Source: Nocardiopsis sp. NRRL B-16309 (GTDB lineage Bacteria > Actinomycetota > Actinomycetes > Streptosporangiales > Streptosporangiaceae). From it: 64,000 nucleotides of DNA. Below, piece after piece: positions 25,313 to 33,807 of this stretch; position 1 is the first letter of the stretch; each line of letters starts with the position of its first letter. The notes beneath the pieces are model-generated. The model did not search any database, was not told the DNA's origin, and saw only the letters and a list, made by a program, of their open reading frames with translations. The position numbers and the translations under genes were made by a program. The DNA lies in the NCBI RefSeq assembly GCF_001279585.1, contig NZ_LGEC01000073.1, positions 9,940-73,939 of the forward strand. Direction: 5' to 3'.

Positions 25313-25443
25313 TCACCGGGCCGCGTCTGCCCGAACCCACCACCTGTGCGTCGCCCGGGTCTGATCACCGGGCCACATCTGTGCGAACCGGCCACCTGCG
25401 CGCCGCCTGGGCGTGGCCCCGGGCCGCTTCTGCGCGAACCGAC
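25288..25443. repeat. 52-bp tandem repeat, three copies across the blaB stop codon
   Basis: Three units begin CCACCTG at 25288, 25340 and 25392, giving an exact 52-bp period. Copies 1 and 2 share CGCCCGGGTCTGATCACCGG almost unchanged; copy 3 has diverged more. The first copy contains the last codons and stop of blaB. The unit length is not a multiple of three and copies 2 and 3 are non-coding. Confidence 0.8.
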
Positions 25444-25497
25444 CTCCCCCGACCTGCCCTCACCCCTACGGGGCGCCGGGCCGCGGCACCGGTTCGT

Positions 25498-26241
25498 TCA
25501 CGACCGGACCGGGGCCAGGGTCGGGCGCACGCCCGCGGTCACCCCGGGCGACCACAGCACGGACACCGGCCGGGGATCGGTGACGGATACCCCCGCGGCG
25601 TCCAGCAGGTCGCCCCGGTAGTCCAGCAGCCGGGCCCGGTGCAGCGGCCACGGCTCGTGGGTCACGCGGATCCACCGGGTCGCGCCCAGGTGGGAGGTGT
25701 GCAGGCCCCAGCGCGCGGTGAGGAAGTGCTCCAGCGGCGAGGGCTCCGCGACGGGCCCGTCCACCGCCACCCGCCAGTGGCCCCCGGTGCCGCGCCCGGG
25801 GACGCGGCGCCGCACGGCGCCCGCGCGCACCCCGTTGCGCGCGGTGCGCAGGGACACGTCCGACCACATGTACGGCAGCCCCGTAAGAAGTCGGGCCGCC
25901 ACGACGCTGTGCGCCGCGTCGGCGTCCATGGACAGGAACACCACGCCCTGGCGGCCCCGCTCGTCCACCGAGTACACCCGCACGTTGACCTCGTGGAAGC
26001 CGCCGAGCGGTACCGTCCCGGCGGCCGTGGTGAAGGGCACCCGGAAGGCCACCAGGCCCACGTGCGCGTCGCCGTCCAGGACGTCGGGGCGCGTGTGGGC
26101 GGGCAGGAGCGGTGCGACCCGCTCCGGGGCGATCCGCCAGTGCACGAAGACGGCGTCGTGCCAGCCCTGCGTCAGCGGCGGCGGCCCGGGCAGCGGCGGG
26201 GGAGCGGGGGTCGTGGTCGCGTGCGTCCCCTCGTGCGCCAT
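25498..26241 (-). CDS. YqjF/DUF2071-family protein
   Basis: A 247-residue DUF2071 protein. Recognisable parts are WHDAVFVHWRIAPERVAPLLPA near residue 27, VGLVAFRVPF, then FHEVNVRVYSV and GVVFLSMDADAAHSVVAARL, the usual order in the family. Function is unknown; the fold is related to acetoacetate decarboxylase. ATG 26241 is chosen since upstream in-frame sequence crosses the rhamnose operators. It is divergent from the rhamnose operon. Confidence 0.82.
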   Translation of the reverse strand: MAHEGTHATTTPAPPPLPGPPPLTQGWHDAVFVHWRIAPERVAPLLPAHTRPDVLDGDAHVGLVAFRVPFTTAAGTVPLGGFHEVNVRVYSVDERGRQGVVFLSMDADAAHSVVAARLLTGLPYMWSDVSLRTARNGVRAGAVRRRVPGRGTGGHWRVAVDGPVAEPSPLEHFLTARWGLHTSHLGATRWIRVTHEPWPLHRARLLDYRGDLLDAAGVSVTDPRPVSVLWSPGVTAGVRPTLAPVRS

Positions 26242-26380
26242 CCGGTGTCCGCCCTCCGCCTCGCGCGGCCGTGCCGGCCCCTGCGAACGGAACGATTCCA
26301 CACCGTCCGCCGCCGCGTGGGGCCGGGGCTCCGGGCGTGTGACCCATGACTCCGCGCGCCGGTCGGGAACGCCTTGAAGG

Positions 26381-26392
26381 TAAAACGTTTCA
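26381..26392. promoter_or_regulatory. LacI-type rhamnose operator, site 1
   Basis: TAAAACGTTTCA, extended to ggTAAAACGTTTCAAg, is a LacI-family dyad centred on CG. It closely matches the sites in front of the rhamnose transporter genes near 55.4 and 55.6 kb. It lies 167 bp upstream of rhaI. Confidence 0.65.
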
Positions 26393-26480
26393 AGCTGGTC
26401 ACCTGGCGATGTGCTCCCTAGCCAGGTGAGGAGATATTGACAGGTCGGGACGCACGGCGATAACTTCTGCGAAGTTGGAA

Positions 26481-26492
26481 TGAAACGATTCA
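26481..26492. promoter_or_regulatory. LacI-type rhamnose operator, site 2
   Basis: TGAAACGATTCA, extended to aTGAAACGATTCAAt, is the second dyad. Its centre is 100 bp from that of site 1 and it lies 67 bp upstream of the rhaI start. Paired sites would permit looping by a tetrameric or dimer-of-dimers repressor. Confidence 0.7.
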
Positions 26493-26558
26493 ATCGGCCT
26501 GCCCGACCACCGGCCCACCCCAGCGGCACGCCGACCACCACCCGAACGGAGACCCACC

Positions 26559-27737
26559 GTGGCCCCCTCCACAGACAGCCGCGCGGACGTCCTGGACGTC
26601 CTCAGACGCCAGCACATCGAGCTGCCCTCCTGGGCGTTCGGGAACTCCGGCACCCGCTTCAAGGTGTTCGCCCAGCCGGGCGTGCCCCGCGACCCCTGGG
26701 AGAAGATCGCCGACTCCGCCGAGGTCCACCGCCTCACCGGCGTGGCCCCCACCGTCGCCCTGCACATCCCCTGGGACCGGGTCGACGACTACTCCGCGCT
26801 CGCCGCCCACGCGCGCGACCTCGGCATCGGCATCGGCACCATCAACTCCAACGTCTTCCAGGACGACGACTACAAGCTCGGCAGCGTCACCAACCCCGAC
26901 CCCAGGGTCCGCCGCAAGGCCACCGACCACCTGCTCGACTGCGTCGACGTCATGGACGCCACCGGCTCCCGCGACCTCAAGCTGTGGTTCTCCGACGGCA
27001 CCAACTACCCCGGCCAGGACGACCTGCGCGCCCGCCAGGACCGCCTCGCCGAGGCCCTGTCCGAGGTCTACGGCCGCCTCGGCCCCGACCAGCGCATCCT
27101 GCTGGAGTACAAGCTCTTCGAGCCGGCCTTCTACGCCACCGACGTCCCCGACTGGGGCACCGCCTTCGCGCACTGCCTCGAACTCGGCGAGAAGGCCGTG
27201 GTCTGCGTCGACACCGGCCACCACGCCGCGCACACCAACATCGAGTTCATCGTCGCCTTCCTGCTGCGCGCGGGCCGCCTGGGCGCCTTCGACTTCAACT
27301 CCCGCTTCTACGCCGACGACGACCTCATGGTCGGCGCCGCCGACCCCTTCCAGCTCTTCCGCATCATGTACGAGGTCGCCCGCGGCGGCGGCCTGGCCGC
27401 CGACACCGAGGTGGCCTTCATGCTCGACCAGTGCCACAACATCGAGCCGAAGATCGCCGGGCAGATCCGCTCGGTCATGAACGTGCAGGAGGCCACCGCC
27501 AAGGCCCTGCTCGTGGACGCCGACGCGCTGGCCGCCGCCCAGGCCGAGGGCGACGTCCTGGCCGCCAACGCCGTGATGATGGACGCCTTCAACACCGACG
27601 TGCGCCCCCTGCTCGCCGGACTGCGCGAGGACCTGGGCCTGGCCGCCGACCCCATGGCCGCCCACGCCGCCTCCGGCTACATGGAACGCGTCATCGACGA
27701 GCGCAAGGGCGGCACCCAGGCCGGGTGGGGCGCGTGA
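26559..27737 (+). CDS. rhaI: L-rhamnose isomerase
   Basis: A 392-residue metal-dependent TIM-barrel isomerase converting L-rhamnose to L-rhamnulose. It is of the RhaI type found in Pseudomonas and actinomycetes, not the E. coli RhaA type. Active-site blocks are visible: LKLWFSDGTNYPGQDD, the metal-binding ILLEYKLFEPAFY, CVDTGHHAAHTNIEF and FDFNSRFYADDD. GTG 26559 has ACGGAG upstream. It is the first gene of a three-gene rhamnose operon; 47 bp separates it from the aldolase gene. Confidence 0.93.
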   Translation: MAPSTDSRADVLDVLRRQHIELPSWAFGNSGTRFKVFAQPGVPRDPWEKIADSAEVHRLTGVAPTVALHIPWDRVDDYSALAAHARDLGIGIGTINSNVFQDDDYKLGSVTNPDPRVRRKATDHLLDCVDVMDATGSRDLKLWFSDGTNYPGQDDLRARQDRLAEALSEVYGRLGPDQRILLEYKLFEPAFYATDVPDWGTAFAHCLELGEKAVVCVDTGHHAAHTNIEFIVAFLLRAGRLGAFDFNSRFYADDDLMVGAADPFQLFRIMYEVARGGGLAADTEVAFMLDQCHNIEPKIAGQIRSVMNVQEATAKALLVDADALAAAQAEGDVLAANAVMMDAFNTDVRPLLAGLREDLGLAADPMAAHAASGYMERVIDERKGGTQAGWGA

Positions 27738-27784
27738 GCCCGTCCCGCCCCCACCGCACAGCCGAGACCGACCAGGAGACCACC

Positions 27785-29821
27785 ATGGCCGACTCCGTCA
27801 TCGACGACCTCATCAAGCGCAGCAACACCCTGGGTTCCGACCCGCGCAACACCAACTTCGCCGGGGGCAACACCTCCGCCGCCGGCACCCGGACCGACCC
27901 CGTCACCGGGCAGCCCGTCGAACTGCTGTGGGTCAAGGGCTCCGGCGGCGACCTGGGCACCCTCACCGAGGACGGCCTGGCCGTGCTCCGCCTGGACCGG
28001 CTCCACGCGCTCGTGGACGTCTACCCCGGCGAGGAGCGCGAGGACGAGATGGTCGCCGCCTTCGACCACTGCCTCTTCGGCAAGGGCGGCGCGGCACCCT
28101 CCATCGACACCGCCATGCACGGGCTCGTGCGGGCCGCCCACGTGGACCACCTGCACCCCGACTCCGGGATCGCCCTGGCCACCGCGGCCGACGGCGAGGA
28201 ACTGACCCGCGCGTGCTTCGGCGACCGCGTCGTCTGGGTGCCCTGGCGCCGTCCCGGCTTCCAGCTCGGACTGGACATCGCCAGGATCGCCGAGGAGAAC
28301 CCGCAGGCCATCGGCGCCGTCCTGGGCGGCCACGGCATCACCGCCTGGGCCGACACCAGCGAGCAGTGCCAGGCCAACTCCCTGGAGATCATCCGCACGG
28401 CCGAGGCCTTCCTCGCCGAGCGCGGCCGCCCCGAGCCCTTCGGCCCCGCCCTGGAGGGCTACGGCGCCCTGCCCGAGGCCCGGCGCCGCGAGCGCGCCGC
28501 CGCCCTGGCCCCGGTCATCCGCGGGCTGGCCTCCACCGACCACCCGCAGGTCGGCCGCTTCACCGACAGCGACGTCGTCCTGGACTTCCTCGCCGCCGCC
28601 GAGCACCCGCGCCTGGCCGCACTCGGCACCTCCTGCCCGGACCACTTCCTGCGCACCAAGGTCCGCCCGATGGTCCTGGACCTGCCCGCGGACGCGCCGC
28701 TGGAGGACGCCGTCGCCCGGCTGCGCGAACTCCACGAGGAGTACCGCGCCGAGTACCGCGCCTACTACGAGCGCCACGCCACCCCCGACAGCCCCGCCAT
28801 GCGCGGCGCCGACCCGGCGATCGTGCTGGTGCCCGGGGTGGGCATGTTCTCCTTCGGCAAGGACGCCAAGACCGCGCGCGTGGCCGGCGAGTTCTACGTC
28901 AACGCCATCAACGTCATGCGCGGCGCCGAGGCGGTCTCCACCTACCGGCCCATCGAGGAGTCGGAGAAGTTCCGCATCGAGTACTGGGCCCTGGAGGAGG
29001 CCAAGCTCGCCCGGATGCCCAAGCCGAAGCCGCTGGCCACCCGCGTCGCCCTGGTGACCGGCGCCGCGAGCGGCATCGGCAAGGCCATCGCCACCCGCCT
29101 GGCCGCCGAGGGCGCCTGCGTGGTCGTCGCCGACCTGGACGCCGGCAAGGCCGCCGACGCCGCCGCCGAACTCGGCTCGAACGACGTCGCCGTGGGCGTG
29201 GCCTGCGACGTCAGCGACGCCTCCGCCGTCGCCGCCGCCTTCGAGGAGGCCGCCCTGGCCTTCGGCGGGGTGGACCTGGTCGTCAACAACGCGGGCCTGT
29301 CCATCTCCAAACCCCTGCTGGAGACCACCGAGCGAGACTGGGACCTGCAGCACGACGTCATGGCCAAGGGGTCCTTCCTCGTCTCCCGCGAGGCCGCCCG
29401 GCTGATGACCGCCCAGGGCCTGGGCGGCGACATCGTCTACATCGCCTCCAAGAACGCGGTGTTCGCCGGACCCAACAACATCGCCTACTCCTCGGTCAAG
29501 GCCGACCAGGCCCACCAGGTGCGCCTGCTGGCCGCCGAGCTCGGCTCCGAGGGCATCCGCGTCAACGGCGTCAACCCCGACGGGGTCGTGCGCGGCTCCG
29601 GGATCTTCGCGGGCGGCTGGGGCGCGCAGCGGGCCAAGGTCTACGGGGTCCCGGAGGAGGAGCTGGGCGCGTTCTACGCCAAGCGCACCATCCTGGGCCG
29701 CGAGGTCCTGCCCGAGCACGTCGCCAACGCCGTGTTCGCGCTGACCGCCGGGGAGCTCTCGCACACCACCGGTCTGCACATCCCCGTCGACGCCGGCGTC
29801 GCCGCCGCCTTCCTGCGATGA
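27785..29821 (+). CDS. rhaEW: bifunctional rhamnulose-1-phosphate aldolase / lactaldehyde dehydrogenase (RhaEW type)
   Basis: A 678-residue fusion. Residues 1-410 form a class II aldolase of the RhaD/AraD type with metal ligands in HVDHLHPDS and GGHGITAW; it splits rhamnulose-1-phosphate to dihydroxyacetone phosphate and L-lactaldehyde. Residues about 415-678 are a short-chain dehydrogenase: cofactor loop VTGAASGIGKAIA, NNAG, catalytic serine in IVYIASKNAV and YSSVK with Tyr/Lys. It presumably oxidises lactaldehyde to lactate. ATG 27785 follows a GGAGACC ribosome site, and the stop overlaps the rhaB start by ATGA. This gene architecture is known from Bacillus, Rhizobium and actinomycetes. Confidence 0.92.
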   Translation: MADSVIDDLIKRSNTLGSDPRNTNFAGGNTSAAGTRTDPVTGQPVELLWVKGSGGDLGTLTEDGLAVLRLDRLHALVDVYPGEEREDEMVAAFDHCLFGKGGAAPSIDTAMHGLVRAAHVDHLHPDSGIALATAADGEELTRACFGDRVVWVPWRRPGFQLGLDIARIAEENPQAIGAVLGGHGITAWADTSEQCQANSLEIIRTAEAFLAERGRPEPFGPALEGYGALPEARRRERAAALAPVIRGLASTDHPQVGRFTDSDVVLDFLAAAEHPRLAALGTSCPDHFLRTKVRPMVLDLPADAPLEDAVARLRELHEEYRAEYRAYYERHATPDSPAMRGADPAIVLVPGVGMFSFGKDAKTARVAGEFYVNAINVMRGAEAVSTYRPIEESEKFRIEYWALEEAKLARMPKPKPLATRVALVTGAASGIGKAIATRLAAEGACVVVADLDAGKAADAAAELGSNDVAVGVACDVSDASAVAAAFEEAALAFGGVDLVVNNAGLSISKPLLETTERDWDLQHDVMAKGSFLVSREAARLMTAQGLGGDIVYIASKNAVFAGPNNIAYSSVKADQAHQVRLLAAELGSEGIRVNGVNPDGVVRGSGIFAGGWGAQRAKVYGVPEEELGAFYAKRTILGREVLPEHVANAVFALTAGELSHTTGLHIPVDAGVAAAFLR

Positions 29822-31308
29822 GCGGCGCGCACTCCCTCCACGCCGCGGTCGACCTCGGCGCCTCCAGCGGCCGGGTCATCACCGGCCGCCTGGAGGAGGG
29901 GCGCCTGCACACCGAGGAGGTCGCCCGCTTCCCCAACGGGCCCGTCGCGGTCCCCCGCCGGGGGCGCGAGACCCTGCACTGGGACATCCTGTCCCTGTAC
30001 CGGGGCGTCCTGGAGGGGCTGCGCGCGGCCGCCGGGCCCCACGGGGGACTGGCCTCGGTGGGCATCGACTCCTGGGCGGTCGACTACGGCCTGCTGGACG
30101 GCGACGCCGCACTGCTCGGCAACCCGGTGCACTACCGCGACGCGCGGACGGCCGGTGCGCCGGAGCGGGTGTTCGAGCACCTGCCCGCCGACCGGATGTA
30201 CGCGGTCAACGGGCTCCAGGTCCAACCGTTCAACACGCTCTTCCAGTTGGCCGCCGCGGCCGGTGACGCGCAGCTGGCGCCCGCCCGCGACCTGATGCTC
30301 ATCCCCGACCTGCTGGGCTACTGGCTGACGGGGGAGCGGGTCGCCGAGCTGACCAACGCCTCCACCACCGGGATGGTCGACGTGCGCACGCGGACGTGGG
30401 CCGACGCGTGCCTGGACGTGCTCGAAGGACCGTTCGGGACGCCGGTCCGCGGCCTGCTGTCGCGCCTGGTCGAGCCGGGCACGGTCGTGGGCCCGCTGCG
30501 CGGGGAGTCTGTGGGAGCCGCCGCGGGGGCGCCGCTGGTCGCGGTGGGCTCGCACGACACCGCCTCGGCGGTGGTCGCGGTCCCGGCCGCCACCCCGAAC
30601 TTCGCCTACGTCTCGTGCGGGACGTGGTCCCTGGTCGGGGTGGAGCTGGACGCGCCGGTGCGCACCGAGCGGAGCCGGGCCGCCAACTTCACCAACGAAC
30701 TCGGCGTGGACGGCACCGTGCGCTACCTGCGCAACGTCATGGGGCTGTGGGTGCTGCAGGAGTCGCTGCGCACCTGGCGTGAGCGGGGGCGGGAGGTCGA
30801 CCTGGCGGACCTGCTGCGCCGGGCCGCCGACGTGCCCGCCCTGTCGTGCGTGGTGGACGTGGACGACCCGCGGCTCCTGCCGCCGGGCGACATGCCCGGG
30901 CGGATCGCGGAGCTGGCGGCCGAGACCGGGCAGCGACCGCCGTCCGACGACGCCGAGCTGGCCCGGTGCGTCATCGACTCCCTGGCCCTGGCCTATCGCC
31001 GGGCGGTGCGCCAGGCCGCCGAGCTCAGCGGCCGGGACGTCGACGTCGTGCACGTGGTCGGCGGGGGCGCGCACAACACGCTGCTGTGCCGGCTGACCGC
31101 CGACGCCACCGGCCTGCCCGTCGTGGCGGGACCCACGGAGGGCGCGGCGATCGGCAACCTGCTGGTGCAGGCCCGCGCCGTCGGCGCGGTGGAGGGCGAC
31201 CTCGCGGCGCTGCGCCGGATCGTGGCCGCCTCGACCGGGACCCGCCGGTACGAGCCCTCCGGCGACACCCGGCCGTGGGAAGCGGCTCACCAGCGCCTCT
31301 GGTCCTGA
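29818..31308 (+). CDS. rhaB: L-rhamnulokinase
   Basis: A 496-residue FGGY-family kinase phosphorylating L-rhamnulose at O1. It begins AAVDLGASSGRVITGRL, the phosphate-binding loop of the actin-like fold, contains GIDSWAVDYGLLDGD and GSHDTASAV (catalytic Asp), and later SCGTWSLVGVELDAPV and VHVVGGGAHNTLLCRLTAD, all typical of rhamnulokinases. Translation is coupled to the aldolase gene through an ATGA overlap. A 42-nt perfect palindrome follows seven bases after the stop codon and ends the operon. Confidence 0.93.
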   Translation: MSGAHSLHAAVDLGASSGRVITGRLEEGRLHTEEVARFPNGPVAVPRRGRETLHWDILSLYRGVLEGLRAAAGPHGGLASVGIDSWAVDYGLLDGDAALLGNPVHYRDARTAGAPERVFEHLPADRMYAVNGLQVQPFNTLFQLAAAAGDAQLAPARDLMLIPDLLGYWLTGERVAELTNASTTGMVDVRTRTWADACLDVLEGPFGTPVRGLLSRLVEPGTVVGPLRGESVGAAAGAPLVAVGSHDTASAVVAVPAATPNFAYVSCGTWSLVGVELDAPVRTERSRAANFTNELGVDGTVRYLRNVMGLWVLQESLRTWRERGREVDLADLLRRAADVPALSCVVDVDDPRLLPPGDMPGRIAELAAETGQRPPSDDAELARCVIDSLALAYRRAVRQAAELSGRDVDVVHVVGGGAHNTLLCRLTADATGLPVVAGPTEGAAIGNLLVQARAVGAVEGDLAALRRIVAASTGTRRYEPSGDTRPWEAAHQRLWS

Positions 31309-31314
31309 GGCGCG

Positions 31315-31356
31315 GCCGCGGGGCCCCGCCGGACGCGTCCGGCGGGGCCCCGCGGC
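31315..31356 (+). terminator. 42-nt perfect palindrome terminator after rhaB
   Basis: Bases 31315-31356 read identically on both strands: 21 paired bases each side of a centre at GGACGCGTCC, with CGGGGCCCC in each arm. As RNA it gives a hairpin of up to about 19 bp with a minimal loop. It lies just after the last gene of the rhamnose operon and is most simply an intrinsic, T-less terminator. Confidence 0.8.
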
Positions 31357-31526
31357 GTGGTCCGATCGGTGGACCGGGGGTGCCCGGGCGCGGACGGTGG
31401 GGCGGGTGCCGGAACGGGCACCCTGACCCCGACGGGAGCCGCGATCCCCTGGCGGGCACGCCGACACGGGCCCCGGGGCGTTGCACGGCCTGCCCCGCCG
31501 ACCGATGATGGGGGCCGGAGGCGACC

Positions 31527-32759
31527 ATGACCGAACACACCACGTGCGTGATCGCGGGCGGCGGCCCGGCCGGAATGGTGCTGGGGCTGCTCCTGGCGCG
31601 CGGCGGCGTCGACGTGACCGTGCTGGAGAAGCACGGCGACTTCCTCCGGGACTTTCGCGGTGACACCGTGCACCCCAGCACCATCCAGCTCATGGACGAA
31701 CTCGGGCTCGGTGAACGCTTCGCGGCGCTGCCGCACAGCCGGGTGGACGAGGTCGCACTGCCGGACGTCCACGGGAACAGGGTGGTGTTCGCCGACTTCA
31801 CGCGGCTCCGGGTCCCGTTCCCCTACATCGCGATGGTGCCGCAGTGGGATCTGCTCAACCTGCTCGCCGAGGCGGGCGAGCGGGAACCGCACTTCACCCT
31901 GAGGATGAACACCGAGGTCACCGGACTCACCCGGCAGGGCGGCGTGGTGACCGGCGTCCGCTACCGGGACCGCGACGGCGGGGGAGGGGAGGGCGAGCTG
32001 CGCGCCGACCTGACCGTGGGGGCCGACGGGCGCGAGTCGACGGTGCGCGCCGCGTCCGGGCTCAGGGTCCACGAGACGGCGGTGCCCTTCGACGCCTGGT
32101 GGCTGCGGCTGCCCCGCAGGCCCGGGGACGGGATGGAGGCGCTCCAGGCCAACATCGTGCCGGGCCAGATGTGCGTGGTCATCCCGCGCGAGGGCTACTA
32201 CCAGATCGCCTACCTCCTCCCCAAGGGGAGCGACGCCGAACGGCGCGCGGAAGGGATCGGACGGTTCCGCGAACGGCTGGCGGAGTGCCTGCCCGCGCTG
32301 GCCGACCGGGTCGACACCCTCGCCTCGATGGACGACGTCAAGTTCCTCGACGTCCGGCTCGACCGGCTGACCCGGTGGCACCTGCCCGGCCTGCTGTGCA
32401 TCGGGGACGCCGCACACGCCATGTCGCCGGCGGGCGGCGTCGGCATCAACCTGGCCGTGCAGGACGCGGTCGCCTCGGCCGGAATCCTCGCAGAGCCGTT
32501 GCGCGAGGGCCACCTGAGCGTCCGCGACCTGGCGCGGGTGCACCGGCGCCGCCTGCCGGCCACCGTCCTGGTGCAGGGACTCCAACGACTCATGCACCGG
32601 AACGTCATCGCACCCGTGCTGGAGCGCGAACGCACCGGTCCACCCGAAGCGATGACCGGACTGGCCGCACGGTTCCCCCGGGCGAGGACCGTACCCGCCT
32701 ACGTGATCGGTGTCGGCCTGCGCCCCGAGCGCACCCCCGCCTTCGCCAGGCGCCCCTGA
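31527..32759 (+). CDS. FAD-dependent monooxygenase (p-hydroxybenzoate hydroxylase fold)
   Basis: A 410-residue flavoprotein hydroxylase. Motifs in order: dinucleotide loop CVIAGGGPAGMVLGLLLA (residues 7-24), FAD/NADPH-linking GADGRESTVRAASGL near 170 and the second FAD motif GDAAHAMSPAGGVGINLAVQD near 298. ATG 31527 has GGGGGCCGGAGG upstream. It resembles actinobacterial FAD hydroxylases acting on aromatic compounds or on polyketides; the substrate is not evident and no pathway genes adjoin it. Confidence 0.85.
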   Translation: MTEHTTCVIAGGGPAGMVLGLLLARGGVDVTVLEKHGDFLRDFRGDTVHPSTIQLMDELGLGERFAALPHSRVDEVALPDVHGNRVVFADFTRLRVPFPYIAMVPQWDLLNLLAEAGEREPHFTLRMNTEVTGLTRQGGVVTGVRYRDRDGGGGEGELRADLTVGADGRESTVRAASGLRVHETAVPFDAWWLRLPRRPGDGMEALQANIVPGQMCVVIPREGYYQIAYLLPKGSDAERRAEGIGRFRERLAECLPALADRVDTLASMDDVKFLDVRLDRLTRWHLPGLLCIGDAAHAMSPAGGVGINLAVQDAVASAGILAEPLREGHLSVRDLARVHRRRLPATVLVQGLQRLMHRNVIAPVLERERTGPPEAMTGLAARFPRARTVPAYVIGVGLRPERTPAFARRP

Positions 32760-32819
32760 CCGCGTCCCCGGTGGGTTCTCGGACGACCGGGGGCGCCGGG
32801 GGAGCGGATTCCGAACCAC

Positions 32820-32872
32820 GTGCAACCCAGGGGTTGCTTCAGTGCGACGCATGTGCAACCCTGTAGTTGCAC
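32820..32872 (+). promoter_or_regulatory. two inverted repeats, candidate ArsR-type operators
   Basis: GCAACC CAGG GGTTGC (32822-32837) and GTGCAAC CCTGTA GTTGCAC (32853-32872) are perfect dyads sharing the GTGCAAC half-site, about 31 bp apart. They lie just upstream of the SRPBCC-ArsR gene pair and would let the ArsR-family protein repress its own operon. Confidence 0.65.
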
Positions 32873-32898
32873 GTATCGGCATGGTGGAGGAGAGTGTG

Positions 32899-33345
32899 AT
32901 GAGCGAGGATCGGATCGAGCGCGACACCCTGATCGCGGCACCGCTGGAGCGGGTCTGGTCGCTGGTCGCCCAGCCCGGGTTCTGGGTCGCCGATCCCGAA
33001 GCGGCGGCCGGAACCGTGGCCAGGGAGGGTGAGAAGATCGTGGCCCACAGCTCCGAGTACGGCGACTTCCCCGTCCGCGTGGAGAAGGTGGAGCCGCCCG
33101 GCTATCTGGCCTACCGCTGGGCCAGCGCCTTCCCGGGCGAGGAGTTGCGCGAGGACAACAGCACGCTCGTGGAGTTCACGCTGACCACCGAGGGCGACCG
33201 GACACGGCTGCGCGTCGTCGAGAGCGGGTTCGCGTCGCTGGCCGGTTCCGAGGAGCTGCGCGACCAGGCCGTGAAGGACAACACCGGCGGCTGGGCCGAG
33301 GTGCTGGAGGCCTTCAGAAAGCGCGCCGAACAGCCCGCCCGGTGA
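32899..33345 (+). CDS. SRPBCC (START/AHSA1-like) protein
   Basis: A 148-residue SRPBCC-domain protein of the AHSA1 type: IERDTLIAAPLERVWSLVAQPGFW at the N-terminus and a long C-terminal helix ending GGWAEVLEAFRKRAEQ. This helix-grip fold binds hydrophobic ligands; most members paired with ArsR regulators are uncharacterised. ATG 32899 (or the adjoining GTG 32896) follows GGAGGAGAG. The stop overlaps the ArsR gene by GTGA, so both are co-translated behind the two inverted repeats. Confidence 0.82.
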   Translation: MSEDRIERDTLIAAPLERVWSLVAQPGFWVADPEAAAGTVAREGEKIVAHSSEYGDFPVRVEKVEPPGYLAYRWASAFPGEELREDNSTLVEFTLTTEGDRTRLRVVESGFASLAGSEELRDQAVKDNTGGWAEVLEAFRKRAEQPAR

Positions 33346-33722
33346 CCGGCGCGGGACACGGCGCCGGCGAGGCCGACGCCGTCCTGGCCGCCCTGGCCGA
33401 CCCGACGCGGCGCCGACTGCTCGACCTGCTCGCCGCCCTCGGCGGGGCGAGTGCGACCGCGCTGGCCGAACGGCTGCCCGTCTCCCGTCAGGCGGTGGTC
33501 AAGCACCTGTCCGTGCTGGACGACGCCGGCCTGGTCATCGGACGGCGGGTCGGACGCGAGGTGCGGTACACGGTGCGGTCCGCCGCGCTGGACGCGACCG
33601 CCCGGTGGATGTCCGCGCTCGCGGCCGACTGGGACCGGCGCCTGGCGGCCGTCAAACGCGTCGCCGAGGCGGCCGAGGCTTCCGAGGCCGCCCAGCGTCA
33701 GGGTCCGACGACGCGGCCCTGA
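33342..33722 (+). CDS. ArsR-family transcriptional regulator
   Basis: A 126-residue winged-helix regulator: AVLAALADPTRRRLLDLLAAL, then recognition-helix region LAERLPVSRQAVVKHLSVL and wing GRRVGREVRYTV. It has no cysteine motif for metal sensing, so it belongs to the non-metal ArsR/SmtB subset usually paired with SRPBCC proteins, as here. GTG 33342 overlaps the SRPBCC stop codon. It probably binds the two GTGCAAC dyads at 32820-32872. Confidence 0.88.
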   Translation: MTGAGHGAGEADAVLAALADPTRRRLLDLLAALGGASATALAERLPVSRQAVVKHLSVLDDAGLVIGRRVGREVRYTVRSAALDATARWMSALAADWDRRLAAVKRVAEAAEASEAAQRQGPTTRP

Positions 33723-33807
33723 GGTCCGGTCGGAGGTGCGCCGAGGCGCAGGGCCGGTGGTGACGCCGCCGGCCCAGGTCACGGCGTCGACGAGACCCGG
33801 CGCCGGG

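Noticed and set aside
25288..25443. CRISPR or terminal inverted repeats of a mobile element
   Set aside because: The units are direct tandem copies of the end of blaB, without spacers, transposase or inverted termini.
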